Assembly (NCBI GenBank): GCA_026770585.1
Contig: MU648053.1
Location: forward strand, 9,486-21,991
Direction of reading: 5' to 3'
Length of the DNA stretch: 12,506 nt
Origin: Baffinella frigidus
Taxonomy: Eukaryota; Cryptophyceae; Cryptomonadales; Baffinellaceae
The position numbers were made by a program, and so were the translations under genes. Shown piece after piece: positions 1 through 6,344 of this stretch (the stretch's first letter is position 1; every line of letters starts with the position of its first letter). The notes under the pieces were generated by a model. That model did not search any database. It saw only the letters and a program-made list of their open reading frames with translations, and had not been told where the DNA came from.

Positions 1-23
1 GGGGGGGGGGGGGGGGGGGGGGG
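1..23. repeat. Poly-G homopolymer at window start
   Basis: Twenty-three consecutive G residues open the window. Other long G runs occur inside (11 at about 6454-6464, 16 at 6751-6766). A homopolymer at an edge often marks an assembly break, so the true flank is unknown. Confidence 0.95.
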
Positions 24-143
24 TCGTTTCCGTGTGAGGGAGTACCACTTGGGAGGTGGCCTCCACATTGGGGCGTTTTTAGTAAAAAACACCAGTTTTT
101 AGCGGGGATTGGGTGTTTCACTGCACGAGGTACATGTAAATTC

Positions 144-394
144 TCTCCCGAGTCCCTCTTAGTCAATTCTGAGTCCCTCTGAGTCAATAATGAGTCTTTC
201 TGGGTGAATCCTGAGTTTTTCTGGGTCAATCCTGAGTCTTTCTGAAAGAATCTTGAGTCTTTATGGGTGAATCTTGAGTCTTTCTGACTGAATCCTGAGT
301 CTTGCAGTGGGAATCCTGAGTCTTTCTGGCTGAATCCTGAGTCTTTCTTGGTGAACACTGAGTGATCCTGACTGATCCTGAGTCTGTCGGACTG
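144..394. repeat. 21-bp minisatellite, about 12 units
   Basis: Units of 21 bases with consensus AATCCTGAGTCTTTCTGGGTG are stacked head to tail; clean boundaries fall at 165, 186, 207, 228, 249, 270, 291, 312, 333, 354 and 375. The first and last units are more diverged. Because 21 is a multiple of three, the minus strand reads as a heptad-like repeat around KTQDS. I take this as a by-product of unit length rather than a protein, because codon choice shows no constraint and the frame runs into unrelated sequence. Unit-to-unit divergence suggests an old array. Confidence 0.9.
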
Positions 395-805
395 AATCTC
401 ATGGAGAGCGACTCGCCTCCGTGAGGGTCCACCCAGATACAGCTACTCTTGGGGATTCGTCCACCTACAGTTCCGCGACAGCACGTCCCATCTTGAAGAA
501 ACCCCCTCGCCGCTCGCTCTTCGGACGCGCGTCGCACCACGCTCAGGCCGGATGGTCAAAGCATAATAAACGCGGCCTGCTCTAGGCCACAGAGGGCAAC
601 TCCAGCTTACATACGAGCTCGTACACTTGTGCGACATGTCGTTGATTTCGAGGTTCAAATGGAGGAAAAGCGAGGTTTAATAAGATGACAAACACGACCG
701 CTGCACGCCACATGGAGAAGTAGGACGAGACGTAGGGGCTCTAGCCAAGTACACCCCGAGGGGTGTATGTAGAGGGAAACCGTCACGTCCGCAGGTCAAA
801 TGAAC
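395..805. other. No gene seen
   Basis: This stretch separates the minisatellite from the left arm of the large inverted repeat. Short open frames exist on both strands but none shows a recognisable domain, splice pattern or composition change. I found no strong repeat partner for it elsewhere in the window. Confidence 0.5.
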
Positions 806-934
806 CCGAAAAAGGTACAAACCCGGCCGTTCACCCCCGAAATCGCCCCCGAAATTAGAAACCGAGGATGACAAATTTCTTGGCGGGGTTTTTGTGCCCT
901 TGAAAATCGTGTTTCAAAATCGTACCCAGCCGAA

Positions 935-946
935 ATGCAGGCGAGT
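935..946 (+). pseudogene. Orphan copy of putative ubiquitin start exon
   Basis: The left arm carries the same ATGCAG followed by GCGAGT that precedes the ubiquitin gene in the right arm, with an identical upstream stretch (CAAAATCGTACCCAGCCGAA). No ubiquitin exon follows on this strand, so if the start-exon reading is right this is a promoter and start without a gene. It shares all the uncertainty of the exon call at 11967-11972. Confidence 0.35.
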
Positions 947-1084
947 CCCTCCTCTTCCTCCCGCCCCTTCGGCCCCCTCCCCTCCTCCTCCACCCTCACG
1001 GCGCGCTGAAACCCCGTGCGCTAGGCTGCTTCTCGGGGTTGTGCTGATTGTAAGGAGGGGGCGCGCCGGGGGTGGCGCGCTATA

Positions 1085-1187
1085 TAGCCCTTAAGTGCCC
1101 AGTAGGCTCATACGCCCCACCGTAGGGCCCTAGGACCTGCCTAGGACCTCTTGGCCCTCAAATTTGATGGCATGGGCACTTAAGGGA
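1085..1187. mobile_element. TIR element, TATCCCTTAAGTG family, copy 1
   Basis: A 14-base terminal inverted repeat, CCCTTAAGTGCCCA at 1088-1101 and its perfect complement at 1173-1186, bounds an element of about 103 bases with no coding capacity. The matching site in the right arm of the large inverted repeat (about 11820-11830) is empty and reads GCGCGCTATAACG, so this is a real insertion at TA-rich sequence. Flanking TA is consistent with a TA target duplication, but the exact length is ambiguous because the target is TATA. It resembles a non-autonomous DNA transposon (MITE). Confidence 0.85.
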
Positions 1188-1247
1188 TAACTTCTGGGCC
1201 CTCTGGCGTTCCCCTCTGCTTGCCCGCTCCTCGGCTCGCGGCCCGGC

Positions 1248-1359
1248 CTGGAGAGCGAAACGCGATCCGAAAGCAAACATGCTTTCCCTGCAGATCCCTT
1301 CTACGGAACGGCGTGTCGTTGGGCTATGTTGGGAGCATCTAAAACCTGAAGGACCTAAA
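1248..1359. mobile_element. 112-bp insertion with empty site in opposite arm
   Basis: In the right arm the sequence reads CGGCCCGGCGCAGACATGG without interruption. Here 112 bases lie between two GGC triplets (1245-1247 and 1360-1362), so the insertion appears to have a 3-base GGC duplication; a 2-base reading is also possible. It has no clear terminal inverted repeat. Its reverse complement is related to 2999-3085 and more distantly to 2764-2860, sharing TTTAGGTCCTT at one end and a CTGCAG or TTGCAG core. The class is unknown; size, direct repeat and lack of TIR would allow an introner-like or SINE-like element. Confidence 0.75.
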
Positions 1360-1560
1360 GGCGCAGACATGGCGCGCAGCACTGTGCGGGGATGCGTGTA
1401 GCTGATGCGCATGTGCTTGGTTACCAATGCTGCGAGGTTCTGAGCGCGTCGAGCGACCAATGCAGCCTCCTCGCGCGATGCGGCCTTTCGTCCTTCGACC
1501 CTTCCCGCCCTAGGGGGCAGGAAGGGGCCTCCAGGCTCCCTGCTTGAAACCCCGCCGCTT

Positions 1561-1701
1561 TCATCTCCACAAAAGTATTAATTAATTGCTTTTGGCGCAA
1601 CGAAATTTACTACACAAACGCTCTACTAATACTTTTATGAGCAAATCGTGTAGTAATTTTCGTTGCCGAAAAGCAATTAATCAATACTTGTATGGAGATT
1701 A
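1561..1701. mobile_element. AT-rich foldback MITE with 4-bp target duplication
   Basis: Two arms of about 55 bases (1561-1615 and 1648-1701) are imperfect inverted copies around a 32-base centre, giving a near-complete hairpin. The ends are TCATCTCCA and the complement of TAATCTCCA. The element is flanked by GCTT on both sides (1557-1560 and 1702-1705), while the right arm of the large inverted repeat has one GCTT at the corresponding place (about 11566-11570). It is much richer in AT than its surroundings. No transposase is encoded, so it would be non-autonomous. Confidence 0.9.
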
Positions 1702-1845
1702 GCTTGCACCCACGCAACCGCCATGGCATTGGCGTGGGCAAGGCCGGCCGTGGCCGGTGCAGCGCTGGCGGGGCCATTGCGGGCACGGGCGCGTTTTTGT
1801 TGACGGGCTTTGGTTCGCTTCCCACAATGCTGGGTTTCGCGCGCC

Positions 1846-2062
1846 TGAAACCCCGTCCACTAGGCTGCTTCTCGGGGGGGGACTGGTTGCGAGGAGGGTG
1901 TGCACCTGGGGTGGCGCGCTATCCCTTAAGTGGCGAGGGGGTCAAAATTGACCCCCAAGAGGTCCTAGGCAGGTCATAGGGCCCTACGGTAGGGCGTTTG
2001 CGCCTACTGGTCACTCAAGTGATAACGTTTGGGCCCTCTGGCGCTCCCCTCTGCTTGCCGAG
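1846..2062 (+). repeat. Third copy of the middle block of the inverted repeat
   Basis: From CTGAAACCCCGTCCACTAGG onward this matches 1003-1245 of the left arm and, inverted, about 11759-11905 of the right arm. Shared details such as CCACTAGG make it closer to the right arm at its start. It is joined to the end of the left arm at a GCGCGC microhomology, pointing to a non-homologous junction. It is interrupted by the TIR element at 1922-2022. Confidence 0.8.
1922..2022. mobile_element. TIR element, TATCCCTTAAGTG family, copy 2 (flipped)
   Basis: TCCCTTAAGTGG at the left end and TCACTCAAGTGA at the right end form an imperfect terminal inverted repeat between flanking TA dinucleotides (1920-1921 and 2023-2024). 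The interior matches copy 1 only after reverse complementing (GGTCCTAGGCAGGTC here, GACCTGCCTAGGACC there). It sits at the same position of the host repeat block as copy 1, but in the opposite orientation. Confidence 0.8.
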
Positions 2063-2069
2063 CACAGGG

Positions 2070-2136
2070 AAAGAGTGAAAGAGAGAGCGAGCGAGAGAGA
2101 GAGAGAGCGAGAGCGAGAGAAAGAGAATGCGAGAGA
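2070..2136. repeat. GA-rich simple repeat
   Basis: A purine run built from GAGAGA, GAGCGA and GAAAGA words with few interruptions. It follows the end of the repeat block copy and is probably a simple-sequence expansion. Confidence 0.9.
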
Positions 2137-2159
2137 CATTTGTTACTAATAACAACACT

Positions 2160-2374
2160 CAAACACGGCCGCCATGTACGCACCTCCAAAAAGATGGTTC
2201 TTCCGCGATTGACTTCACAAATGATTATACCGCGGCCGAACGTTTCTAGCCGACTTGGAGCGGGATGGAACCGCCCCTAGTCGGCTAGACACCATTATAG
2301 TTTCTGCACATGACCACTCTCGTCGTTCCTGCTCAGGCACAGCCTCGGTGGGTGTGCATACATGGCGGCCGTTT
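2160..2374. repeat. Foldback element with nested hairpin
   Basis: CACGGCCGCCATGTACGCAC near 2163 pairs with the inverted sequence near 2349-2372 (GTGCATACATGGCGGCCG). Inside lies a second hairpin: TCTAGCCGACT at 2245-2255 is perfectly inverted at 2279-2289, with extra pairing GCGGG/CCGC further in. The nested symmetry suggests a small foldback transposon relic. A related half-arm word, ACACGGCCACCATGTGTGCA, occurs at about 9844. Confidence 0.6.
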
Positions 2375-2437
2375 GGGGAGCAGTAAAGTCTCTTTTGTTG
2401 AAACCAACATGGCCACAATACCTATTCCCCCGTCGGG

Positions 2438-2488
2438 GTTGTTGCGCTCCAGGGTCTAGAGCAGCCTACTCCACTGGAGTGCAACAAC
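2438..2488. repeat. Short inverted repeat, 15-bp stem
   Basis: GTTGTTGCGCTCCAG (2438-2452) and CTGGAGTGCAACAAC (2474-2488) pair with one G-T mismatch around a 21-base loop. The word CTGGAGTGCAACAAC recurs at about 11053-11067, so it belongs to a dispersed motif. Function unknown. Confidence 0.7.
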
Positions 2489-2763
2489 CAGGGTCAAGAA
2501 CAGCCCTCGTCTGCACTACCACACGATGGACTTTGAACCTTTCGACAAAAGCCAACTTGCCCCGAGACAACTTGCCCCGAGGCAATTGCCTTGAAGGCTT
2601 TTCTTTTTGCAAAATTTAGACACGTTAACTCGAAACCTTCGTAATACCTGTGGGGTTTGGAACGAGTGAAGACGAACGTCGAACCTCGTCATTTTTTCTG
2701 GGCCATGTTGTTTTTGGAAGAATTCGGGTCGCGTTTCATCTCCTGGCACACCAGGTGCTTTAT

Positions 2764-3085
2764 TTTAGGTCCTTTAGGTTTTTTCAACTCCCACCATAGG
2801 CGGACACCGGAATTTATCTTGCAGAAAAGGCCATGCTTCCTTTCGGATGACAACAGGCCTCCCGGTGCAGAAGGATCGAGGCAGAAACCGGCTAAAGGGT
2901 ATCCCTCTGCGAACCAGACCCACCCTGGAGGGAGGGTGTATCGGGTCTCTTTTTGACCGGTGATGATGCTAAAAAGTGTGCCCTGCCCTGGGCACAACTT
3001 TAGGTCCTTGAGGTTTGAATTTTCCCAACATAGCCCAACTCCACGCCGTTCCGTTGAAAGGATCTGCAGGAAAAACATTTTTGCT
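2764..3085 (+). repeat. Two diverged relatives of the 112-bp insertion
   Basis: Two segments begin with TTTAGGTCCTT (2764 and 2999). The second aligns well with the reverse complement of 1248-1359, sharing CCCAACATAGCCCAAC, CACGCCGTTCCGT and GGATCTGCAGG. The first is more diverged but keeps TTTAGGTTTT and a GCAGAAAAGG core. The other end of the family (GGGTCGCGTTTCATCTCCTGG-like) appears just upstream at about 2728-2745. Open frames across the region on the minus strand (2689-3123) coincide with the repeat and are not treated as genes. Confidence 0.65.
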
Positions 3086-3306
3086 TTCCCTTTTTCGTTG
3101 ACAAAAACACTTGAGTAATGCAACTCTCAGAAAAAGGGCGAACCAAGGTTCCAGGTCGACGCGGCCAGGACCACCCCAAGGAAGGGAGGCATGGGATCTC
3201 GGCCAGACAAGTTCGCTCGAAAAAAACGGCGAAGTACAGAGCGGGCCTCAACTTTGGGTGAATTCACCCATTTTAAAGTGAATTCACTGATTGAGACGTA
3301 CAGCCA
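3086..3306. other. No gene seen
   Basis: Mixed sequence between the diverged repeat pair and the 58-bp array. It contains a short direct repeat, TGAATTCAC, around 3258-3290, but no recognisable coding exon or RNA gene. Confidence 0.4.
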
Positions 3307-3606
3307 TTAGCTAGGCATGGTCCTACTGTAGGGTTCTAGGGGGGGGCGGTTTCTTATGAGCGAGGCACCTCTGTAGGGCCCTGTCGTGGTCCTAGAAAGG
3401 GGGGCTCTTTCGTATGAGCGAGGTACCCCTGTGGGGCCCTGTTGTGGTCCTAGGGAGGGGGGCTCTTTCGTGTGAGCGAGGTACCCCTGTAGGGCCCTGT
3501 TGTGATCCTAGGGAGGGGGGCTCTTTCGTATGAGCGAGGTACCCCTGTAGGGCCCTGTTGTGATCCTAGGGAGGGGGGCTCTTTCGTATGAGCGAGGTAC
3601 CCCTGT
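3307..3606. repeat. 58-bp tandem array, about five units
   Basis: Units start with GTACCCCTGTAGGGCCC at 3365, 3423, 3481, 3539 and 3597 (partial), spaced exactly 58 bases. Divergence is highest at the left edge, and the units from 3423 on are nearly identical. Each ends in CGTATGAGCGAG, which is the terminal sequence of the ACAGGGGTACCTCGCTC element family seen at 5163-5287 and 6187-6310. The array is best read as tandem amplification of one end of that element. There are no spacers, so it is not a CRISPR. Confidence 0.9.
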
Positions 3607-3669
3607 ACAGGGGTTATTCGATTTGAAGGTCGCACCATTTTGAGGAGCCTGGCGTGCGGACTTTAAACA

Positions 3670-3810
3670 ATAAAGGTCTACGGAAAACGGGTGTGCGCGG
3701 ACCTTCGATTGTTAAGGTCCGCGAAAAACGGCTGTGTGGACCTTAAATTCAGTATGTAGGCACACGCTCAACTCGGTCGGTGTGGACCTTAAATGTAGAC
3801 ACGTGCTGTA
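3670..3810. repeat. Degenerate repeats with AAGGTCC...GGACCTT symmetry
   Basis: Units of roughly 35-40 bases contain AAGGTCYRCGRAAAACGG followed by TGTG and GGACCTT, making each unit a weak palindrome. Units are visible from about 3675, 3713 and, partially, 3780. Matching units resume at 4082-4213. No coding reading fits. Confidence 0.6.
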
Positions 3811-3833
3811 GGAGGTGGAGTTAGAATCCATCC

Positions 3834-3944
3834 GGAAAATGCTCGTATGAGCGGCCGACACGGGGTACAGTAAGTGGCACAATGCGTAGCATGTGCGGCG
3901 CTGACGCTGGTTGTTTGGCAATAAATTATCAATCTCTCTAGACA
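3834..3944 (+). repeat. 110-bp dispersed repeat, copy 1
   Basis: This block, from CCGGAAAATGCTCGTA to CAATCTCTCT, is repeated in the same orientation at 7283-7395 with about ten differences by eye. Copy 2 lies in the intron between HMG exons A and B. No terminal repeats or target duplications are obvious, and the family is not recognised. Confidence 0.85.
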
Positions 3945-4081
3945 CGTGCTCAACTCCGCTGTCCCTGGGAACCCAGTTTTTCCTGGGAAATATTGGCACC
4001 TTTTTTGAACTGTGTCGAAAATTCGCTAGCTCCATTCTCCGGGGGGGTAAGCGATATCGGGCCAGATTTTTTCGCTGTGTC

Positions 4082-4215
4082 AAGGTCCGTGAAAAACGGG
4101 TGTGTGCGGTTCTTAAAATTCAGGTCCGCAGAAAAAGCCCCTGGTGTGTGGATCTTAATTTATTCAGGTCCACGTCTCAATTCGTGGTGTGTGACTTTTT
4201 ATTGTGTGACCTTGA
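4082..4215. repeat. Second cluster of AAGGTCC-type degenerate repeats
   Basis: Words such as AAGGTCCGTGAAAAACGGG, CAGGTCCGCAGAAAAAG and CAGGTCCACG, each followed by a TGTG-rich stretch, continue the family at 3670-3810. The spacing is irregular, so this is an eroded array. Confidence 0.55.
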
Positions 4216-4226
4216 AATCGAGTAAC

Positions 4227-4325
4227 CCCTGTACATGAAACTGTCCACAGGAGTACCTCGCTCGTAAGAAGCCACGCGCCCCCCGTAGAACCCTACAGTA
4301 GGCCTACAGGGGTATCTGGGCTATA
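4227..4325 (+). mobile_element. AGCCCAGATACCCC element, truncated copy
   Basis: About 95 bases match 4485-4585 in direct orientation, including CCCCTGTACATGAAACTGTCC and TACAGGGGTATCTGGGCT. The left terminal repeat present at 4479 is missing here, so the left end is truncated or diverged. Its interior GAGTACCTCGCTCGTAAG relates it to the ACAGGGGTACCTCGCTC family. Confidence 0.75.
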
Positions 4326-4332
4326 AGAAACC

Positions 4333-4384
4333 AGAACTTAAGAACGCAGACCGGATTTGGGCCCCCCGTTTTTTAAATTTAGTA
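4333..4384 (+). repeat. 52-bp direct repeat, copy 1
   Basis: AGAACTTAAGAACGCAGACC followed by GGATTTGGGCCCCC and a T-rich tail ending AATTTAGTAC recurs at 5111-5165. Both copies end at a boundary of another repeat: a hairpin here and a TIR element there. The repeat appears to have been a landing or junction site. Confidence 0.8.
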
Positions 4385-4427
4385 CCATAGGGTTGACTGA
4401 ATCTTGCGTTTAGTCAACCCTCTGGTA
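4383..4427. repeat. Hairpin, 16-bp stem
   Basis: TACCATAGGGTTGACT (4383-4398) and AGTCAACCCTCTGGTA (4412-4427) pair with one mismatch around a 13-base loop. No U tract follows to suggest a terminator, and in a eukaryotic context it is more likely part of a foldback repeat. Confidence 0.7.
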
Positions 4428-4478
4428 ATAATTTTAGAAAACAGACACCGGCTGATGTCGGAGCACCCGTGTTCTTGT

Positions 4479-4583
4479 AGCCCAGATACCCCTGTACATG
4501 AAACTGTCCAGGGGAGTACCTCGCTCGTAAGGAGCCACGCGCCCCCCGTAGGACCCTAGTAGGCCTACAGGGGTATCTGGGCT
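4479..4583. mobile_element. TIR element with perfect 18-bp ends
   Basis: AGCCCAGATACCCCTGTA at 4479-4496 is perfectly inverted at 4566-4583, bounding a 105-base element without coding capacity. A truncated direct copy lies at 4227-4325. Directly to the right begins TATCCCTCAAGTGCCCA, a possible end of the TATCCCTTAAGTG family, so elements may be nested here. No clear target duplication is seen. Confidence 0.85.
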
Positions 4584-4938
4584 ATCCCTCAAGTGCCCAG
4601 GCCCGCAAATATGCCCTTTAGCGGGCCAAGAGATCGAATTTTTGAATCAAGTGTGAACCGTCCTGAATTCCCGGGCGCGAGAAGATGGAGGGGAGAGCTG
4701 GGCTCTGGGGCTTTCCAACGCCGTGCCCAGGTCCACGGTCGGCCCAGATAGCCCGGAATGGCGCCGCTGAGAGTGGCGGTTGCAGCAGCGGTCAGTGGGG
4801 GGCGGCTGATGGGGGGAACGGCCGTGCTTCGGCTCTGAGCCAGGGAAAGGGATCGGTCTGCTGGGGAACCTTGCTCAGGGCAGCCCCTGGCGGGTCGGAG
4901 GAGCAAGAGGAGGATGCGGGGTCTGCAGCGGGCAAAAA
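4584..4938. other. No convincing gene
   Basis: A long open frame crosses this stretch on the plus strand (4685-5203), but it is rich in Gly, Ala and Arg as expected from GC content, runs through the 52-bp duplication and the 5111-5165 repeat, and has no domain I recognise. The first 50 bases may be a decayed TATCCCTTAAGTG element. Confidence 0.4.
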
Positions 4939-5033
4939 ACGCCCGAAACTGGCGAATCCGGGCTGGGCGCTATGCGCCCAGCGGCTGGAAACGTCCGAAA
5001 CTGGCGAATCCGGGCTGGTGCGCCCAGCGGCTG
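4939..5033. repeat. Tandem duplication, 52-bp period
   Basis: CCGAAACTGGCGAATCCGGG occurs at 4943 and 4995, followed in both copies by CTGG and GCGCCCAGCGGCTGGA. The second copy lacks about seven bases (the GGCGCTA segment). Within the unit GGGCGCTATGCGCCC is a short palindrome. Confidence 0.85.
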
Positions 5034-5110
5034 GACACGCTCCCCAGGTCCCAGAGGGAGGAGGCTACCCCTGGCACCATCGCCTGCAGCGCGGGCGATG
5101 GGCGGTGAAC

Positions 5111-5165
5111 CCACAACTTAAAAACGCAGACCGGATTTGGGCCCCCTGTTTTCTTAATTTAGTAC
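5111..5165 (+). repeat. 52-bp direct repeat, copy 2
   Basis: This copy matches 4333-4384 with a few changes and ends at TTTAGTACAGGGG, where the TIR element at 5163 starts. Confidence 0.8.
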
Positions 5166-5287
5166 AGGGGTACCTCGCTCATAAGAAAGCGCCCACCCCC
5201 TAAGACCACCATAGGGCCCTAGATAGGCCTAGTGTAGGGTCCTAGGGGGTGGCGCTTTCTTATGAGCGAGGTACATGTATCCCTGTA
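5163..5287. mobile_element. ACAGGGGTACCTCGCTC hairpin element, copy A
   Basis: The outer TACAGGG ends and a 31-base inner stem (5171-5202 with 5243-5273, one bulged base) make a long inverted repeat. The right side contains an extra ACATGTATC between stem and end. The centre carries ATAGGGCCCTAGATAGGCCTAG, itself palindromic. The same terminal sequence is found at 6187-6310 and is amplified in the 58-bp array at 3307-3606. No protein is encoded, so this would be a MITE-type element. Confidence 0.85.
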
Positions 5288-5300
5288 ATCCGTGACCTCT

Positions 5301-5449
5301 CCACACAGCGGGATACCAAGGGATTTTCGGGCACTCAGTTACCCAGTTTCCGTTACCTCATCCCTAGGAACCTACGGATTATCTTCCGTAGGGTCCTAGG
5401 TCTCATCGCGTAGGGGTTATTCAAACCCCCTTCGAAGCCCGCTGTGTGG
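5301..5449. mobile_element. CCACACAGCGGG TIR element, copy 1
   Basis: CCACACAGCGGG at 5301-5312 is perfectly inverted at 5438-5449. The interior has the palindromic CCTACGG/CCGTAGG words and CCTAGGTCTCATCGCGTAGGGG. Related copies lie at 5919-6052 and, inverted and shortened, at 6072-6165. It starts 14 bases after the preceding hairpin element ends. Confidence 0.8.
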
Positions 5450-5774
5450 TGGGGCGACCAAGTGGGCCACTCGCATCCTCCCTCGCAAGAACCCCACTGC
5501 GTCCGAGCTATTGATACCACTGTATTCATTAGTCAACAAGCCCAGGCGAGCAGCAGCTCGAGCCTGCTCCACTCCGTCCCCATCGGGGGGTGAGGGGTTT
5601 CGGCGGGGACACGCAGCAAACCCGCGGCAGCGCACACGAGTGGGGACGTAGCCTCGAAGCACGACGCACCGAGGCGGGCCCGTCCTGGAGTACAGGTTAT
5701 GGCACGCCCCCCCCGCGCGGCAGGCCCGCCGGCGCGCCCGAAGTTAGAAGCGCCTTACGCACACGGCGATCTTC
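5450..5774. other. No gene seen; 3' flank of the possible last exon
   Basis: This GC-rich stretch lies downstream (minus strand) of the stop codon at 5777-5775. I see no clear polyadenylation signal, domain or strong repeat, only a run of eight C at about 5707. If the terminal exon is real, the 3' untranslated region would lie here. Confidence 0.4.
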
Positions 5775-5807
5775 TTACATGGCGATCTTGCCCGCCTTCC
5801 AGGCGTC
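5775..5807 (-). CDS. Possible last exon of the HMG gene (ends in TAA)
   Basis: After the acceptor-like CCCTGCACAG (5817-5808), the minus strand reads DAWKAGKIAM and then TAA. This is phase 0, like the other exons. The tail with Lys and a small hydrophobic end would suit the region after an HMG box, but ten residues cannot identify a family. Supporting it indirectly, the acceptor and its upstream intron are repeated in degenerate form about 65 bases away (5873-5910), as happens around the recognised exons. The exon that should carry HMG helix III, between this one and 6770, was not found. This is a tentative call. Confidence 0.35.
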   Translation of the reverse strand, partial: DAWKAGKIAM

Positions 5808-5810
5808 CTG

Positions 5811-5910
5811 TGCAGGGTTTGGGGTTGAGGGGTTTGACCAGGCGGCACGGTCTCGGGACGTGAGTCGGGGATGACTCCTTGTGCAGGGTTGGGGGGTTGA
5901 GACCAGGCGG
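5811..5910 (-). repeat. Degenerate duplication of acceptor and intron end
   Basis: TCCTGTGCAGGGTTTGGGG followed by TTGACCAGGCGGCAC (5806-5852) and TCCTTGTGCAGGGTTGGGG followed by TTGAGACCAGGCGGCAC (5876-5913) are two versions of one segment. The motif GACCAGGCGGCACC recurs at about 6055 and 6171, giving four occurrences in 350 bases. Confidence 0.65.
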
Positions 5911-5918
5911 CACCACCA

Positions 5919-6052
5919 CCACACAGCGGGCTTCAAAGGGCGTTTCGGCCCATTTCGGGCCACCCTTCCGTTGCCTTATCCGTAGGAATCCCCCTATGCC
6001 CCTACGGATTGCCTACGGTAGGGTCGTAGGTCTTATCGCTCTTTGGGGGTTG
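5919..6052 (+). mobile_element. CCACACAGCGGG element, copy 2
   Basis: This copy opens with CCACACAGCGGGCTTCAAAG and follows copy 1 through TTCCGTTGCCTTATCCGTAGG and CCTACGGATTGCCTACGG. The right end runs into TTGGGGGTTGAGACCAGG rather than a complete inverted terminus, so it is truncated. Confidence 0.7.
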
Positions 6053-6071
6053 AGACCAGGCGGCACCACCA

Positions 6072-6165
6072 CACATTCGAATAACCCCTAAGCGCGAAGA
6101 CCTAGGACCCTACGGTAGGCAATCCGTAGGTACACAGGGGGGTTCCTACGGAAAGGGTTCAGGGG
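6072..6165 (-). mobile_element. CCACACAGCGGG element, inverted copy 3
   Basis: Read on the minus strand, this matches copy 2 from TTTCCGTAGGAACCCCCC to CCTAGGTCTTCGCGCTTAGG. Copies 2 and 3 face each other across about 20 bases, so together they form a large palindrome. The terminal CCACACA is present at the left edge, but the following GCGGGCTTC has been lost. Confidence 0.65.
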
Positions 6166-6186
6166 TTTGACCAGGCGGCACCATTC

Positions 6187-6310
6187 ACAGGGGTACCTCG
6201 CTCACAAGAAACCGCCACCTCCTAGGATCCTACAGTAGGACTATGCCTAGGGCCCTATGGTGGTCATACGGGGAGGGGGGGGCAGTTTCTTATGAGCGAG
6301 GTACCCCTGT
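6187..6310. mobile_element. ACAGGGGTACCTCGCTC TIR element, copy B
   Basis: Terminal repeats of 26 bases (6187-6212 and 6285-6310) match with one difference. The 124-base element has a centre of palindromic words (CCTAGGATCC, CCTAGGGCCC) and a G run of eight. No coding capacity and no obvious target duplication. Confidence 0.85.
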
Positions 6311-6344
6311 AGGGTTTCGGTTTGTGATTAAGCCGGGGATGATG

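Larger units (their letters stand above)
806..1845 (+). repeat. Left arm of large inverted repeat (orphan copy of ubiquitin 5' region)
   Basis: Read on the plus strand, this block matches the reverse complement of 11427-12101 over most of its length, starting at CCGAAAAAGGTACA and ending at TGGGTTTCGCGCGCC. The last about 140 bases (1706-1845) differ at only about six positions by eye. The left arm is longer because it carries three insertions that the right arm lacks: about 1085-1187, 1248-1359 and 1561-1701. In the right arm this sequence leads directly into ubiquitin exon 1. In the left arm homology stops before that exon and switches, at a short GCGCGC junction, to another copy of the arm's own middle part. 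The arm therefore duplicates only the promoter and first-intron region. Confidence 0.9.

Noticed and set aside
226-540. Minus-strand protein with KTQDS heptad repeats
   Set aside because: This is the translation of a 21-bp minisatellite, with no constraint on codons and no context.
2689-3123. Minus-strand open frame of 144 codons with fairly normal composition
   Set aside because: It is made of two diverged copies of the repeat related to 1248-1359, which is not translated in the same frame elsewhere.
3307-3606. CRISPR-like regular array
   Set aside because: The 58-bp units are contiguous, with no unique spacers, and the setting is eukaryotic.
4383-4427. Hairpin as a transcription terminator
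   Set aside because: There is no T tract and no gene ending before it, and the setting is eukaryotic.
4685-5203. Plus-strand open frame of 172 codons
   Set aside because: It runs through a tandem duplication and a dispersed repeat, with composition as expected from GC content.
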